Source of the DNA: Deltaproteobacteria bacterium
Lineage (GTDB): Bacteria; Desulfobacterota; Desulfovibrionia; Desulfovibrionales; Desulfovibrionaceae
Direction: 5' to 3'
Assembly: GCA_031285295.1 (NCBI GenBank)
Contig: JAITWK010000016.1
Span: forward strand, 1-42,864
DNA: 42,864 nt
The translations under genes and the position numbers were made by a program. A model generated the notes under the pieces. That model was not told the origin of the DNA. It searched no databases and saw only the letters and a program-made list of their open reading frames with translations. Shown here piece by piece: positions 25,204 through 33,515 of this stretch; the first letter of the stretch is position 1, and the number at the start of each line of letters is the position of its first letter.

Positions 25204-25752
25204 TTAAAAGATGTTGCGCATCTCTCCGACCAGCATGTTAATGGCCTGTTTGGCCAGTTGCTCGGCCGCGCTGCGATCATAATAGGTTTCATAGGAATCC
25301 GAATAAGTCACCAGACTGGAGCGCCAGACCTCGGTGTTGTCGGATTCCTGGTACACAATGGCCTGCATGGTGATGGCCGCAGTGTACAGCAGGGTCACGT
25401 CCGCTTGTGTGTGCATGGAACCGCGAATGGTGAAGGAGGTGACGTTAAGCTGGATGCTGTAGTCGGAATCACCGGAATCCACCCAGGTTGCCACCTGTCT
25501 GGCCCCGATTTCGTCACGCAGATTGGAGCGCAAAATCTGGTTAAGCCAGGGATAGGTGGTAGGGTTCTCAACGCCCCTGACTTTCATGGTTTTGGCTCCG
25601 TCGCCAAGCACGGTAGGCTCGGCCCCGGCAAAGCCGTAGCCGCAGCCGCCAGCCATAAGCGCGGAAAGCGCGATCAGCAGCAGGAACAGGGCGGGCCGCC
25701 CCGGCTGTCCGGCCGGCCCTGCATTACCTTTTAAATTAGGACGCGATAACAT
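25204..25752 (-). CDS. lptE: LPS-assembly lipoprotein LptE
   Basis: Outer-membrane lipoprotein that plugs the LptD barrel and helps deliver lipopolysaccharide to the surface. The 182-residue protein has a signal peptide with a lipobox (LMAGGC, lipidated Cys about residue 37) and the LptE pattern after it (GYGFAG, then [29 protein letters not shown]), ending with helix [17 protein letters not shown]. The ATG overlaps the leuS end by 17 bp, and leuS-lptE-holA is a well-known conserved gene order. The presence of lptE supports a diderm cell with LPS. Confidence 0.88.
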   Translation of the reverse strand: MLSRPNLKGNAGPAGQPGRPALFLLLIALSALMAGGCGYGFAGAEPTVLGDGAKTMKVRGVENPTTYPWLNQILRSNLRDEIGARQVATWVDSGDSDYSIQLNVTSFTIRGSMHTQADVTLLYTAAITMQAIVYQESDNTEVWRSSLVTYSDSYETYYDRSAAEQLAKQAINMLVGEMRNIF

Positions 25753-28294
25753 TGATCAACTTTCCCGGGACATGGAGCACTTTTTTAACACTCAAGCCCT
25801 CCAGATGGCGTTTGATATTGGGTTCGGCCAGAGCGGCTTTTTCCAGTTCCGCCGCCGGGGTATCCGCCGCAACTTCCAGCTTGCCTCTAAGTTTGCCGTT
25901 TACCTGCACTACCACAGTTATGATGCTGCGCTGCATGGCCTTGTCGGAATAAACCGGCCAGGGCTGATGGGTGGCGCGTCCGGCAAAACCCAGCGCCTGC
26001 CAGAGTTCTTCGGACATATGCGGCGTGAAGGGCGCAAGCATGCAAAGCAGGGTGGCCATGGAAGAAGCCAGCGTTTTGCGGCCTTCCTCGCTGTCCGAAA
26101 GCTCGTCCTTGACCAGATACAAATGGTTGACCATTTCCATGGTGGCCGCGATGGCCGTGTTGAACTGGAAGCGGTTATTGATGTCGTCACCGGCTTTTTT
26201 AACGGCGGCGTGTTCGCGGTAAATGGTTTCGCGGGCCGCTTCGGAGCTTACGGCAGCCGGATCAACCGAGCAGGCCAGGGCGGGCGGCAGTTTGCCGATC
26301 AGATCCGCAGCCAGACGCCAGACGCGCTGCACAAAACGGTAAGCGCCGTCAATGCCGCTTTCGGTCCAGTCAAAATCACGTTCCGGCGGCGCGGCAAAGA
26401 GGCAGAACAGGCGCACGGTATCCGCGCCGTATTTTTCGATCATTTCAGTCGGGCTGACCACGTTGCCCTTGGATTTGGACATCTTGGCCCCGCCCATGAG
26501 CACCATGCCCTGAGTGAGCAGGTTGGCGAAAGGCTCGTCAAGCTGCATGTAGCCAAAGTCGCGCAGAGCCTTCACAAAGAAGCGCGAATAAAGCAGGTGC
26601 AGAATGGCATGTTCCACGCCGCCGATGTATTGATCCACCGGCAGCCACTTTTTCAGGGCTTCCGGGTCGAAGGGACGGTCTTTTTCGCGGGCGCAGGCAA
26701 AGCGGGCGAAATACCAGGAGGAATCCACAAAGGTATCCATGGTATCGGTTTCGCGTCTGGCTTCGCCGCCACACTTGGGACAGGTACAGCGGTAGAAATT
26801 GGGATCTTCGGGCAGGGGCGAACGGCCGTCCGGCAGGGTTTGCACGTCCAGCGGCAGCACCACCGGCAGATTTTCGGGCTTTTCCGGCACCACGCCGCAT
26901 TTTTCGCAGTAGACAATCGGGATGGGCGCTCCCCAGTAGCGCTGGCGCGAGATATTCCAGTCGCGCAGCTTCCAGTTTACGGTGCGCTTGCCCAGCTTGT
27001 TATCTTCCAGCCAGTCGGCGATGCGGACTTTGGCCTCTTCGTTTTTGCTGTCGTTGTAAAGGCCGGAATTGACCATGCGTCCGGGGCCGTCATAGGCCTG
27101 TTCCATGCTGTCCGGATTAAGCGCCTCGCCGTCCGGCTGCACTACCACCCGGATGGGCAGTTTATATTTGCGGGCGAAATCGAAGTCGCGCTGGTCGTGG
27201 GCCGGAACGCCCATGACCGCGCCAGTGCCGTAACCGGCCAGAACGAAGTTGGCCACATAAATGGGCATGAGTTCGCCGGTAAAGGCGTTTTTGCAATAAG
27301 CGCCAGTGAACACACCCTTCTTTTCATCGGTTTCAGCCCCCACCGCTCCGGCAGCGGCGGCAATGCGCAGTTCTTCCACAAAGGCGCGAACTTCCGCTTC
27401 CTGACTACGCCCGGCGATCATCTGATCCAGCAGGGGATGCTCGCAGGAAACGCTCATGAAGGTAGCCCCGAAAACCGTATCCTGACGGGTGGTGAAAACT
27501 TTGATGCTGCCTTCTTCTTTATTCTTACCGCCTTCGCCCTGGGCCAGCTTGAATTCGATTTCCGCGCCCACGGATTTGCCCAGCCAGTTGCGCTGCATGG
27601 TGACAACACGCTCCGGCCAGCCAGCCCCCAGTTTATCCAGATCCGCCAGCAATTCCTCGGCGTAATCGGTAATGCGCATGAACCACTGGGTAAGGTCTTT
27701 TTGCTGCACCTGCGAATCGCAGCGCCAGCACAGGCCTTCGATCACCTGTTCGTTGGCGAGCACGGTATTGCATTTCGGGCACCAGTTCTGGGCTGCCTTT
27801 TTACGGTAAGCCAGGCCTTTTTCATAAAAATGCAAAAAGAAAAGCTGTTCCCAGCGATAATATTCCGGGTGGCAGGTTGCGATTTCCACTTTCCAGTCAT
27901 AGGAATAACCAAGCCGTTGCAACTGCTTTTTCATCGCGGCCATGTTGGAATAAGTCCATTTGGCCGGGTGGATGTTATTTTTGATGGCAGCGTTTTCAGC
28001 GGGCAGCCCAAAAGCGTCCCAACCCATGGGGTGCAGCACGTCAAAGCCCTGCATCCGCTTGAAGCGGGCCAGCACGTCGCCGATGGAGTAGTTGCGCACA
28101 TGCCCCATGTGAATATTGCCCGAGGGGTAGGGGAACATTTCCAGACAATAAAAATTGGGCTTGGATCCGTCCCCGGCATTTGCAGAGGTGTTTTTGGCGG
28201 AATCTTTAGGGGCGTCCTGCGCGGTAGCGAAGGCGTCTTCATCTTCCCAAATTTTTTGCCATTTTTCTTCGATTGAGCCTGGTGCGTATTTCAT
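25736..28294 (-). CDS. leuS: Leucyl-tRNA synthetase
   Basis: Class I aminoacyl-tRNA synthetase charging tRNA-Leu. The 852-residue protein carries the HIGH-type motif near residue 61 ([18 protein letters not shown]), zinc-binding cysteines ([19 protein letters not shown]), the CP1 editing domain with the Thr-rich motif ([14 protein letters not shown]) and the conserved Asp region ([13 protein letters not shown]), and KMSKSKGN near residue 605. I place the start at ATG 28294, after AAGGAA at a six-base spacing; reading 40 codons further upstream would add a basic, unconserved extension. An acidic/Ala insert of about 25 residues follows the first helix (residues 22-45). Confidence 0.97.
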   Translation of the reverse strand: MKYAPGSIEEKWQKIWEDEDAFATAQDAPKDSAKNTSANAGDGSKPNFYCLEMFPYPSGNIHMGHVRNYSIGDVLARFKRMQGFDVLHPMGWDAFGLPAENAAIKNNIHPAKWTYSNMAAMKKQLQRLGYSYDWKVEIATCHPEYYRWEQLFFLHFYEKGLAYRKKAAQNWCPKCNTVLANEQVIEGLCWRCDSQVQQKDLTQWFMRITDYAEELLADLDKLGAGWPERVVTMQRNWLGKSVGAEIEFKLAQGEGGKNKEEGSIKVFTTRQDTVFGATFMSVSCEHPLLDQMIAGRSQEAEVRAFVEELRIAAAAGAVGAETDEKKGVFTGAYCKNAFTGELMPIYVANFVLAGYGTGAVMGVPAHDQRDFDFARKYKLPIRVVVQPDGEALNPDSMEQAYDGPGRMVNSGLYNDSKNEEAKVRIADWLEDNKLGKRTVNWKLRDWNISRQRYWGAPIPIVYCEKCGVVPEKPENLPVVLPLDVQTLPDGRSPLPEDPNFYRCTCPKCGGEARRETDTMDTFVDSSWYFARFACAREKDRPFDPEALKKWLPVDQYIGGVEHAILHLLYSRFFVKALRDFGYMQLDEPFANLLTQGMVLMGGAKMSKSKGNVVSPTEMIEKYGADTVRLFCLFAAPPERDFDWTESGIDGAYRFVQRVWRLAADLIGKLPPALACSVDPAAVSSEAARETIYREHAAVKKAGDDINNRFQFNTAIAATMEMVNHLYLVKDELSDSEEGRKTLASSMATLLCMLAPFTPHMSEELWQALGFAGRATHQPWPVYSDKAMQRSIITVVVQVNGKLRGKLEVAADTPAAELEKAALAEPNIKRHLEGLSVKKVLHVPGKLINVIAS

Positions 28295-28478
28295 TTCGCT
28301 GTTCCTTGGTTGCTGTACAAAAATAACTCGCTTTGGTTTTATCCCTTTTTTTTCAGCTTGTCGAATAGCTAGCTTCGGAGAAGATGAAAACATTTGCTTG
28401 ATGAGGCGATTCAACTTGCGTGTGGAGACAAAGCCAGATATACGTCAAAAGCTTGTGATTTTTTGAACAAGGCAAGAG

Positions 28479-29096
28479 ATGAGGATGAAACAGCAACAGC
28501 CCTGCGGATCACGCATAATATTCTGTACTGGCGGCTGCCGTAGCGGCAAAAGCGCCTTTGCGCTGGACCTGGCTTCCAAGCTGCCGGGCAGTAAGCTTTT
28601 TGTTGCCACCGCCGAGGCTTCTGACGCGGAAATGCTGGATCGCATAGGCAGGCATCGCCTGGAACGCGGCCCGGAATGGGACTGCCTGGAAATTTCGGTA
28701 GGTGAAGCACCGCATCTGGCCCGGCATCTGGTTCAGGCGAAGCAGGATATATTGTTGCTGGATTGCCTCAGTTCCTGGGTCTCCGCCTGTCTGTGCGCTT
28801 ATCCTGGGTTGTTCGAGCCGGAAAATTCCGACTCGGCAGAGCGGACGAGCAGGGCTGGCCTGGCGCGCGAAGCCGAACTTGCGGTCATGGGATATTTCCG
28901 GGCTTGTCTGTCCGGCCTGCGGCAGCGGGGGGGCGAGATCATTCTGGTAAGCGCGGAGACCGGACTGGGACTTATCCCGCCCAGTCTTGCCGGTCGAGTT
29001 TTCCGGGATATTCTCGGACTGGTGAATCAGGAAGCGGCCCGCTGCGCGGATAAAGCTTATTTGATCGTAAGCGGCCTGCCACTGCGGTTAAAATGA
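28479..29096 (+). CDS. cobU: Adenosylcobinamide kinase / guanylyltransferase
   Basis: Bifunctional cobalamin-biosynthesis enzyme that phosphorylates adenosylcobinamide and transfers GMP to it. The 205-residue protein has the CobU P-loop (TGGCRSGKSAFAL, residues 17-29), the family segment IGRHRLERGPEWDCLE with the conserved His-Arg cluster, a Walker B-like strand (DILLLDCLSSWV), and ILVSAETGLGLIPPSLAGR near the C-terminus. Two closely spaced starts are possible (28479 and 28485). No cobalamin riboswitch signature is seen in front of it. It stands alone, divergent from leuS. Confidence 0.9.
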   Translation: MRMKQQQPCGSRIIFCTGGCRSGKSAFALDLASKLPGSKLFVATAEASDAEMLDRIGRHRLERGPEWDCLEISVGEAPHLARHLVQAKQDILLLDCLSSWVSACLCAYPGLFEPENSDSAERTSRAGLAREAELAVMGYFRACLSGLRQRGGEIILVSAETGLGLIPPSLAGRVFRDILGLVNQEAARCADKAYLIVSGLPLRLK

Positions 29097-29537
29097 AAGC
29101 CCTAAAATGGGCTTGCCTTTCAAGTAGGCCGGGAAGCCTGCTTTCAGTTCAGCATCTTGTTTCAAATATAAGTGGATAAATTTAATCTATAATTGTTATA
29201 TCTATGCTCTTCATGTAATCGTCATTGTACTTCATGCAGTTTAAGTAAAATATTAATTTTTGATAAATTCACATAACAATATATAACATGCTATATGTTG
29301 AATTTACTCACCAATCGATAAACATTTGTGTAGGACAAAAGATTGATGCATGTAACATGCTAAAATATTGCAGTATTTTAAATATAACGAAAAGTTGACT
29401 TTAATTATATATTATGTGAGCAAGAATATAACATTGTTTTAGCAATTTATAGAGCCCACATCCAGCTTGCCCAGGCGCTGTTATTGTCTGGAAAATATTA
29501 ACTATCTATCTAGAATTGTTTCCATTTTGGGGGAGTT
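29097..29537. other. AT-rich intergenic stretch without a gene
   Basis: 441 bp between cobU and the Rrf2 gene, strikingly AT-rich compared with the flanks and with no open frame of note. The first 60 bp hold two small hairpins after cobU: AAGCCC with GGGCTT, and AGTAGGC with GCCTGCT, which may be its terminator. The rest includes a 20-bp near-palindrome at 29361-29380. Near the end, TTGTCT (29484-29489) and TATCTA (29507-29512) are 17 bp apart and could be the Rrf2 gene promoter. Nothing else recognisable. Confidence 0.6.
29361..29380. promoter_or_regulatory. 20-bp near-perfect palindrome, possible operator
   Basis: TAAAATATTGCAGTATTTTA is symmetric except for one base pair. It lies 158 bp upstream of the Rrf2 regulator gene in AT-rich DNA. 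No regulator can be assigned. Confidence 0.3.
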
Positions 29538-30083
29538 ATGAAATTATCCGCTAAAACGCGCTATGCGGCAAGGATTTTGCTGGATCTGGCCAGACATGAT
29601 AAAGAAGAACCTGTTCCAGCTACACGGTTATCGCAACATACTGGAGTATCTGTACAATTTATAGAACAAATCCTGAAGCCGCTTAAGCAGGCCGGGCTGA
29701 CCAGAAGTGCCAGAGGAGCCAGCGGCGGGCATTCTCTTGCCCGGAATCCCGATGAAATTACTTTGGCCGAGGTGGTAAGCCTGATGGAAGGCGGGCTTCA
29801 TCTGGCCCTTTGCACCGATGAAAGCCGGGCCGTGTGTGAGAGCAGTGATTTTTGTTCAACCCGGACGGCCTGGACGCGGGTTTCCACTGCGCTGAGCAAT
29901 GAGCTGGCCGACATCAGTTTGCAGGATTTGCTTGATGATTACCGGCTGGCCGTTATAAAGGCCGGCAATGTGGAAATATTCCCGGTCTGCCGCATGCGTC
30001 TGTTGCAGCGCAAGGGCCGTCCGCCCAAGTCCGGGCTGCGTTCGGCGGCGAAGGCGATGCCGAGGCCCAGGCGCAAATCCTAG
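29538..30083 (+). CDS. Rrf2-family Fe-S transcription regulator
   Basis: A 181-residue DNA-binding protein of the Rrf2/IscR family. The winged helix-turn-helix covers residues 1-75 (MKLSAKTRYAARILLDLARH; recognition helix GVSVQFIEQILKPLKQAGL; wing RGASGGHSLARNP). Three cysteines at 92, 100 and 106 (C-x7-C-x5-C) lie where IscR has its cluster ligands (C-x5-C-x5-C), so an Fe-S or redox sensor is likely, but not classical IscR. A basic Arg/Lys-rich tail of about 25 residues follows. GGGGGAG precedes the ATG. No isc or suf genes are adjacent; the 441-bp AT-rich leader is unusually long for such a gene and may be autoregulated. Confidence 0.88.
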   Translation: MKLSAKTRYAARILLDLARHDKEEPVPATRLSQHTGVSVQFIEQILKPLKQAGLTRSARGASGGHSLARNPDEITLAEVVSLMEGGLHLALCTDESRAVCESSDFCSTRTAWTRVSTALSNELADISLQDLLDDYRLAVIKAGNVEIFPVCRMRLLQRKGRPPKSGLRSAAKAMPRPRRKS

Positions 30084-30118
30084 AATGTGAATGTGTTGCA
30101 ATACTTCATTTTGAGTAA

Positions 30119-30152
30119 CTAAGGCCAGGATTCAGCAGAATCCTGGCCTTAG
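30119..30152. terminator. Bidirectional terminator between Rrf2 gene and ptuB
   Basis: Perfect 15-bp arms CTAAGGCCAGGATTC (30119-30133) and GAATCCTGGCCTTAG (30138-30152) around AGCA. It covers the ptuB stop codon and lies between convergent genes. Confidence 0.7.
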
Positions 30153-30928
30153 CCTTGATATTGAATAGAACGCAGGTATTCTTCCGCTGCCTGCCCAAGA
30201 CAGCAGCGGATAGTGGTAAAAAATTCCGGCCAGCTCGGCAAATGTTGTGAAAAATACCGCCCTGATAACTCCCGCAAAGCATCTTTAGGGACTACGCCTT
30301 TTTTGCGGTACTGCGCTTTTTGATTCTCGATTGCTTCAACCACCATAAGTCGTAAATCCGATAACCGTGAACAGTTCAGGTTGAGTATCTCTATGGTATT
30401 TTTAACCAGTGCTTCTGTAGTACCATACTGATTATCCAACACGATTACACCGGAGCATGTTTTTTCATCAGGCTTCAGTTTGCCTGTACCTCTGTTTACG
30501 ACGAATAGATTGGGGAATGGAGGTACCGCGAGAGGGTTTAAAAGAACTCCATCGTATACGAGGTTTTTTTTGCTGGCATCACAGCTGAGATTCTTTTGCC
30601 GGGCGTGTTTAGTTTCAGCGCGAGATCCGCCATCGCAGACTGCCAGCATATTTTGCCAATCCAAATCCCAATTTTTATCTGTGGAACGATCCGACTTGGG
30701 ATGGAAATGCTCAATCTGGCGGTGTAATTTGTCATCAGTGCGGATTCTGCATTCGCAATAGGCGCATAAGCCCTTTTGATCGAGAATGCTCTGACTGTAT
30801 ATATCTTGAACTGCCTCCTGCCCGCATGCCAACGCATCATGACGCATTTCGTCCCAGGTACCGTCAGGATTGGCTGTTCTAAACGCGGTTAAATTGGCAG
30901 GTTCAGGCGATTTTACAAGCGTCTTCAT
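30149..30928 (-). CDS. ptuB: Septu-type HNH nuclease PtuB
   Basis: Predicted nuclease effector of a Septu antiphage system (TIGR02646-type HNH protein). The 259-residue protein has the HNH-like core between residues 50 and 110: CAYCECRI (Cys-x2-Cys), the conserved IEHFHPKS with the catalytic His, a WDLDWQNMLAVC strand with a further Cys, and KHARQK. The C-terminal part has helices typical of the family (EYLRSIQYQG at the end). It starts 4 bp inside the end of ptuA (ATGA), so the two are translated together. In known Septu systems PtuA and PtuB form one complex that degrades invader DNA. The same pair also occurs as effector of some retrons, but no reverse transcriptase is present here. Confidence 0.85.
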   Translation of the reverse strand: MKTLVKSPEPANLTAFRTANPDGTWDEMRHDALACGQEAVQDIYSQSILDQKGLCAYCECRIRTDDKLHRQIEHFHPKSDRSTDKNWDLDWQNMLAVCDGGSRAETKHARQKNLSCDASKKNLVYDGVLLNPLAVPPFPNLFVVNRGTGKLKPDEKTCSGVIVLDNQYGTTEALVKNTIEILNLNCSRLSDLRLMVVEAIENQKAQYRKKGVVPKDALRELSGRYFSQHLPSWPEFFTTIRCCLGQAAEEYLRSIQYQG

Positions 30929-32202
30929 GCCCTACGTTCCCACTTGCTATTTTCAATATGCAGATCCAGTTTTTTCAATAAAGGTTCCGCATCACCGTAA
31001 CGGTCTATCAGTTCTTTTTGCAGTTCATGGGCGCGTGACGTATCCCATTGCTCATCATATACGAGTTGCTCATACTCGTGGAGCTTTTGCGTTAATTCAT
31101 TTTCCTGCGGGCGGGGCTCCACTTCAAAAATGCGTTTGAGTAGACGTGATGATTCCGCCCCTTCAGTTTCTTCAGATTCGGTGTGTACCTTGCCTTCTTC
31201 CAGAACGCGGATGTGTTTTGCCGGAATGGATGTCAGCACCTGTGGGCTGTGGGTGGTGACAATAAACTGCGTATTTGGGAAAATATTCATCAGACTCGGC
31301 AAGACTGTCTGTTGCCATGAAGGATGGAGATGCAAGTCCACTTCATCAATCAGAACAATACCCGGCGATTCCAACACGGATTTTCTTGGGCCAAACTGTT
31401 CTGCGTTAGCCATGGCCATACGCCGAGCTAAGTCCATGACCAGAGCCAGCATGGTTTTATAGCCGTCGCTTAGTTGGGTTACTTTATACGGCAAGCCATT
31501 TTGTTTGTTGTTGATGTACAACTCCGGCGGCACGCCGTCCATGTGCGGAAATTCGTACATATCCCCGCCCAGGGATTTTGTGATGGCATCTCGAACGGCG
31601 GACAAATGCGGATCTCTGTAGGTTAAATCATTCTTATTGCGATTTTGGCGTGCTTCTTCGGCATCCTTGTCGTTAAACCACACAAGAGAAGTATTGAAGT
31701 CAACTTGCGCTGAGAATGCGCCTTCACGGAGAGCGTCTATTCCTTTTAAAGGACGATTGGTGGCATAATTTTTTGGCAGGCAGCGTTGCGCTCCGTAATA
31801 TGCAAATATGTGTTTTCCGTAATATGGGCGCTGTTCAAGTATGGCGGGGTAAATATGCTTAATATATTCAATTCTGGAACCTATATCTAGTATTCCTGAA
31901 CCGTTTGACTGTGTTACAAATGAATCCCCCAATTTTTTTATTTCAGAAAATTTTATAGAAAAAGTAGGTTCTTTTTTAGTTAATAGAGAGATGTCAGAAT
32001 TGTCTATTTGTATGAAAGGGTAAGAGTTTTCAAGCGAATACTGTTTTTTCATAAGCGGTTCCAAAAATACCGCTATCGCATCGAGTAGAGCCGTCTTGCC
32101 AGCTCCGTTCACGCCGACAAAAACCGTAAGTTGCGGATCGAAATCCACAGTTATATCCGTAAAACAGCGGAAATTTTTCAAACCTAAAGATTCCAGTTTC
32201 AT
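30925..32202 (-). CDS. ptuA: Septu-type AAA/ABC-like ATPase PtuA
   Basis: Partner ATPase of PtuB, 425 residues, of the SMC/OLD-like ATPase group. Walker A is at residues 30-37 (GVNGAGKT) right after LKNFRCFTDITVDF. A signature-like LSDGYKTMLALVMDLA lies near residue 240, Walker B is near residue 280 (GIVLIDEVDLHLHPSW), and the H-loop is TTHSPQVL. The middle part is AT-rich at the DNA level (31840-32060) compared with the rest of the window, consistent with horizontal acquisition. The gene is transcribed from a probable promoter at 32263-32291 that overlaps the rpsI terminator region. AGGT precedes the ATG. Confidence 0.88.
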   Translation of the reverse strand: MKLESLGLKNFRCFTDITVDFDPQLTVFVGVNGAGKTALLDAIAVFLEPLMKKQYSLENSYPFIQIDNSDISLLTKKEPTFSIKFSEIKKLGDSFVTQSNGSGILDIGSRIEYIKHIYPAILEQRPYYGKHIFAYYGAQRCLPKNYATNRPLKGIDALREGAFSAQVDFNTSLVWFNDKDAEEARQNRNKNDLTYRDPHLSAVRDAITKSLGGDMYEFPHMDGVPPELYINNKQNGLPYKVTQLSDGYKTMLALVMDLARRMAMANAEQFGPRKSVLESPGIVLIDEVDLHLHPSWQQTVLPSLMNIFPNTQFIVTTHSPQVLTSIPAKHIRVLEEGKVHTESEETEGAESSRLLKRIFEVEPRPQENELTQKLHEYEQLVYDEQWDTSRAHELQKELIDRYGDAEPLLKKLDLHIENSKWERRA

Positions 32203-32262
32203 GGCGTACCTGCTTTTATGCTAGGCGCTTGCAGCGCGGCGGAACAATGAAATACCACCCCG

Positions 32263-32291
32263 ATTATAGCGGAAAATTTTCCATAACAAAA
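32263..32291 (-). promoter_or_regulatory. Probable ptuAB promoter with palindromic spacer
   Basis: On the minus strand a perfect TATAAT (32268-32263) has a weak -35 (TTTTGT) 17 bp upstream. The spacer contains the perfect 12-bp palindrome GGAAAATTTTCC (32271-32282), where a repressor could block RNA polymerase. Transcription would start about 54 bp before the ptuA ATG. Confidence 0.55.
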
Positions 32292-32324
32292 GCCCGGATC
32301 TGGTTTGTCCAAATCCGGGCTTTT
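32288..32324. terminator. Terminator of rplM-rpsI operon (bidirectional)
   Basis: Arms AAAAGCCCGGAT (32288-32299) and ATCCGGGCTTTT (32313-32324) with a 13-base loop. T-runs follow on either strand. It sits 22 bp after the rpsI stop and abuts the ptuA promoter. Confidence 0.8.
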
Positions 32325-32345
32325 TCACGTTCAAACGTATAAATC

Positions 32346-32738
32346 TTAACGCTTGGAGTACTGGTAGCGGGCACGAGCGGCACGCTGGCCGTACTTTTTA
32401 CGTTCTTTCTTGCGGGCGTCGCGGGTGAGGAAACCGGCTTTCTTAAGCTGGGGACGCAGATTTTCGTCCGCCTGCAAAAGGGCGCGGGCAATGCCGTGAC
32501 GCACGGCTTCGGCCTGGCCGGTTACGCCGCCGCCCTGCACGTTGACGCGCACATCAAACTTATCCAGCAGTCTGGACAGAACCAGGGGCTGGCGCACGAT
32601 CATTTGCAGGGTTTTGCGCGGAAAATAAACGTCGATAGCGCGGCCGTTCACCTGAATCTGGCCGCTGCCCCCGTAGAGGCGGGTGCGGGCGGTGGCGTTT
32701 TTGCGGCGCCCGGTACCGTAATGAAATTCATTGGACAT
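32346..32738 (-). CDS. rpsI: 30S ribosomal protein S9
   Basis: Small-subunit protein of 130 residues whose C-terminal tail reaches the P-site tRNA. Family features are [20 protein letters not shown] at the start, [14 protein letters not shown] strand (here [15 protein letters not shown]), [20 protein letters not shown], and the conserved end YSKR. Follows rplM by 74 bp, the usual L13-S9 pair, and ends before a clear terminator. Confidence 0.98.
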   Translation of the reverse strand: MSNEFHYGTGRRKNATARTRLYGGSGQIQVNGRAIDVYFPRKTLQMIVRQPLVLSRLLDKFDVRVNVQGGGVTGQAEAVRHGIARALLQADENLRPQLKKAGFLTRDARKKERKKYGQRAARARYQYSKR

Positions 32739-32812
32739 GTTTTTCTCCAGATCAGACTTTTCCCGCCGCGCAGGCTTTAAATGCCGGAGCGGGTGTCTAA
32801 AAGTTTATGCGC

Positions 32813-33247
32813 CTAGTAAGGAAACACCAGGGTTTTAGGCTGCTGCGCCGTATGCGGATGCTCGGCTCCGGTATAGAGCTTGAGTTTTTTCAGCATGGCC
32901 CGGCCAAGGCGGTTCTTGGGCAACATGCCGCGCACAGCCGTCATCAGTACGAATTCGGGCTTGGTGGCGAGCATCTTTTCCAGACTGGTTTCCTTGAGTC
33001 CGCCAGGATGGCCGGTGTGGCGGCGGTAAAGCTTGTCGGACATTTTTTTGCCGGTTACCGCGATTTTTTCGCAGTTAACCACGACGATGAAATCGCCGTT
33101 ATCCATGTGCGGCGCGAATTCCGGCTTATGCTTGCCACGCAGGCGATGGGCGATTTGTGCCGCCAGACGGCCCAGGATTTTGTTCTCGGCATCCACCACA
33201 TACCAGTCGCGCTTGATGTCCGCGGGGGTGGGGCTGAATGTTTTCAT
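32813..33247 (-). CDS. rplM: 50S ribosomal protein L13
   Basis: Large-subunit protein of 144 residues. Recognised by [22 protein letters not shown], the strand [31 protein letters not shown], and [22 protein letters not shown] use ATG 33247, eight bases after AGGAG; a GTG at 33256 in the same frame falls inside that Shine-Dalgarno. First gene of the rplM-rpsI operon, with a promoter about 100 bp upstream. Confidence 0.98.
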   Translation of the reverse strand: MKTFSPTPADIKRDWYVVDAENKILGRLAAQIAHRLRGKHKPEFAPHMDNGDFIVVVNCEKIAVTGKKMSDKLYRRHTGHPGGLKETSLEKMLATKPEFVLMTAVRGMLPKNRLGRAMLKKLKLYTGAEHPHTAQQPKTLVFPY

Positions 33248-33345
33248 GAAAGGCACTCCTTAAAATATGTCCGCCCGAAATTTGCTTCAGCGGGGCAAAT
33301 ACATCCGGCGCTGCCCGTCGGAGTTTTGCGTTCGGAAAGACGGTA

Positions 33346-33374
33346 TTCGTAAAAGTTTAATCAGCCGTTGTCAA
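33346..33374 (-). promoter_or_regulatory. Probable rplM-rpsI promoter
   Basis: On the minus strand a consensus TTGACA (33374-33369) is followed after 17 bp by TACGAA (33351-33346), a modest -10. The predicted leader is about 90 bp. Confidence 0.6.
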
Positions 33375-33422
33375 GATAAAATAGGCCCAGACGGCATTTT
33401 ACTTTTAACCGGCTAAAATGCT

Positions 33423-33437
33423 ATGTGTTCAACACAT
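33423..33437. promoter_or_regulatory. Hyphenated 15-bp palindrome
   Basis: ATGTGTTCAACACAT: two 7-bp arms around a single C, in the divergent region between rplM and the HD-domain gene, about 80 bp upstream of the latter. Possible operator; regulator unknown. Confidence 0.3.
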
Positions 33438-33515
33438 GAAACAATTATCGTAAGTCGTAACGGGTGCGGTTTAATATACTAAAAAAAACGCATCAGCAAC
33501 CTATTCGAGCGTGAA

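Noticed and set aside
28295..28478. Cobalamin riboswitch before cobU or T-box before leuS
   Set aside because: The conserved sequence boxes of either element were not found in this divergent region.
30149..32345. Retron system around ptuAB
   Set aside because: No reverse transcriptase gene and no msr/msd-like RNA in the flanks; only the Septu pair is present.
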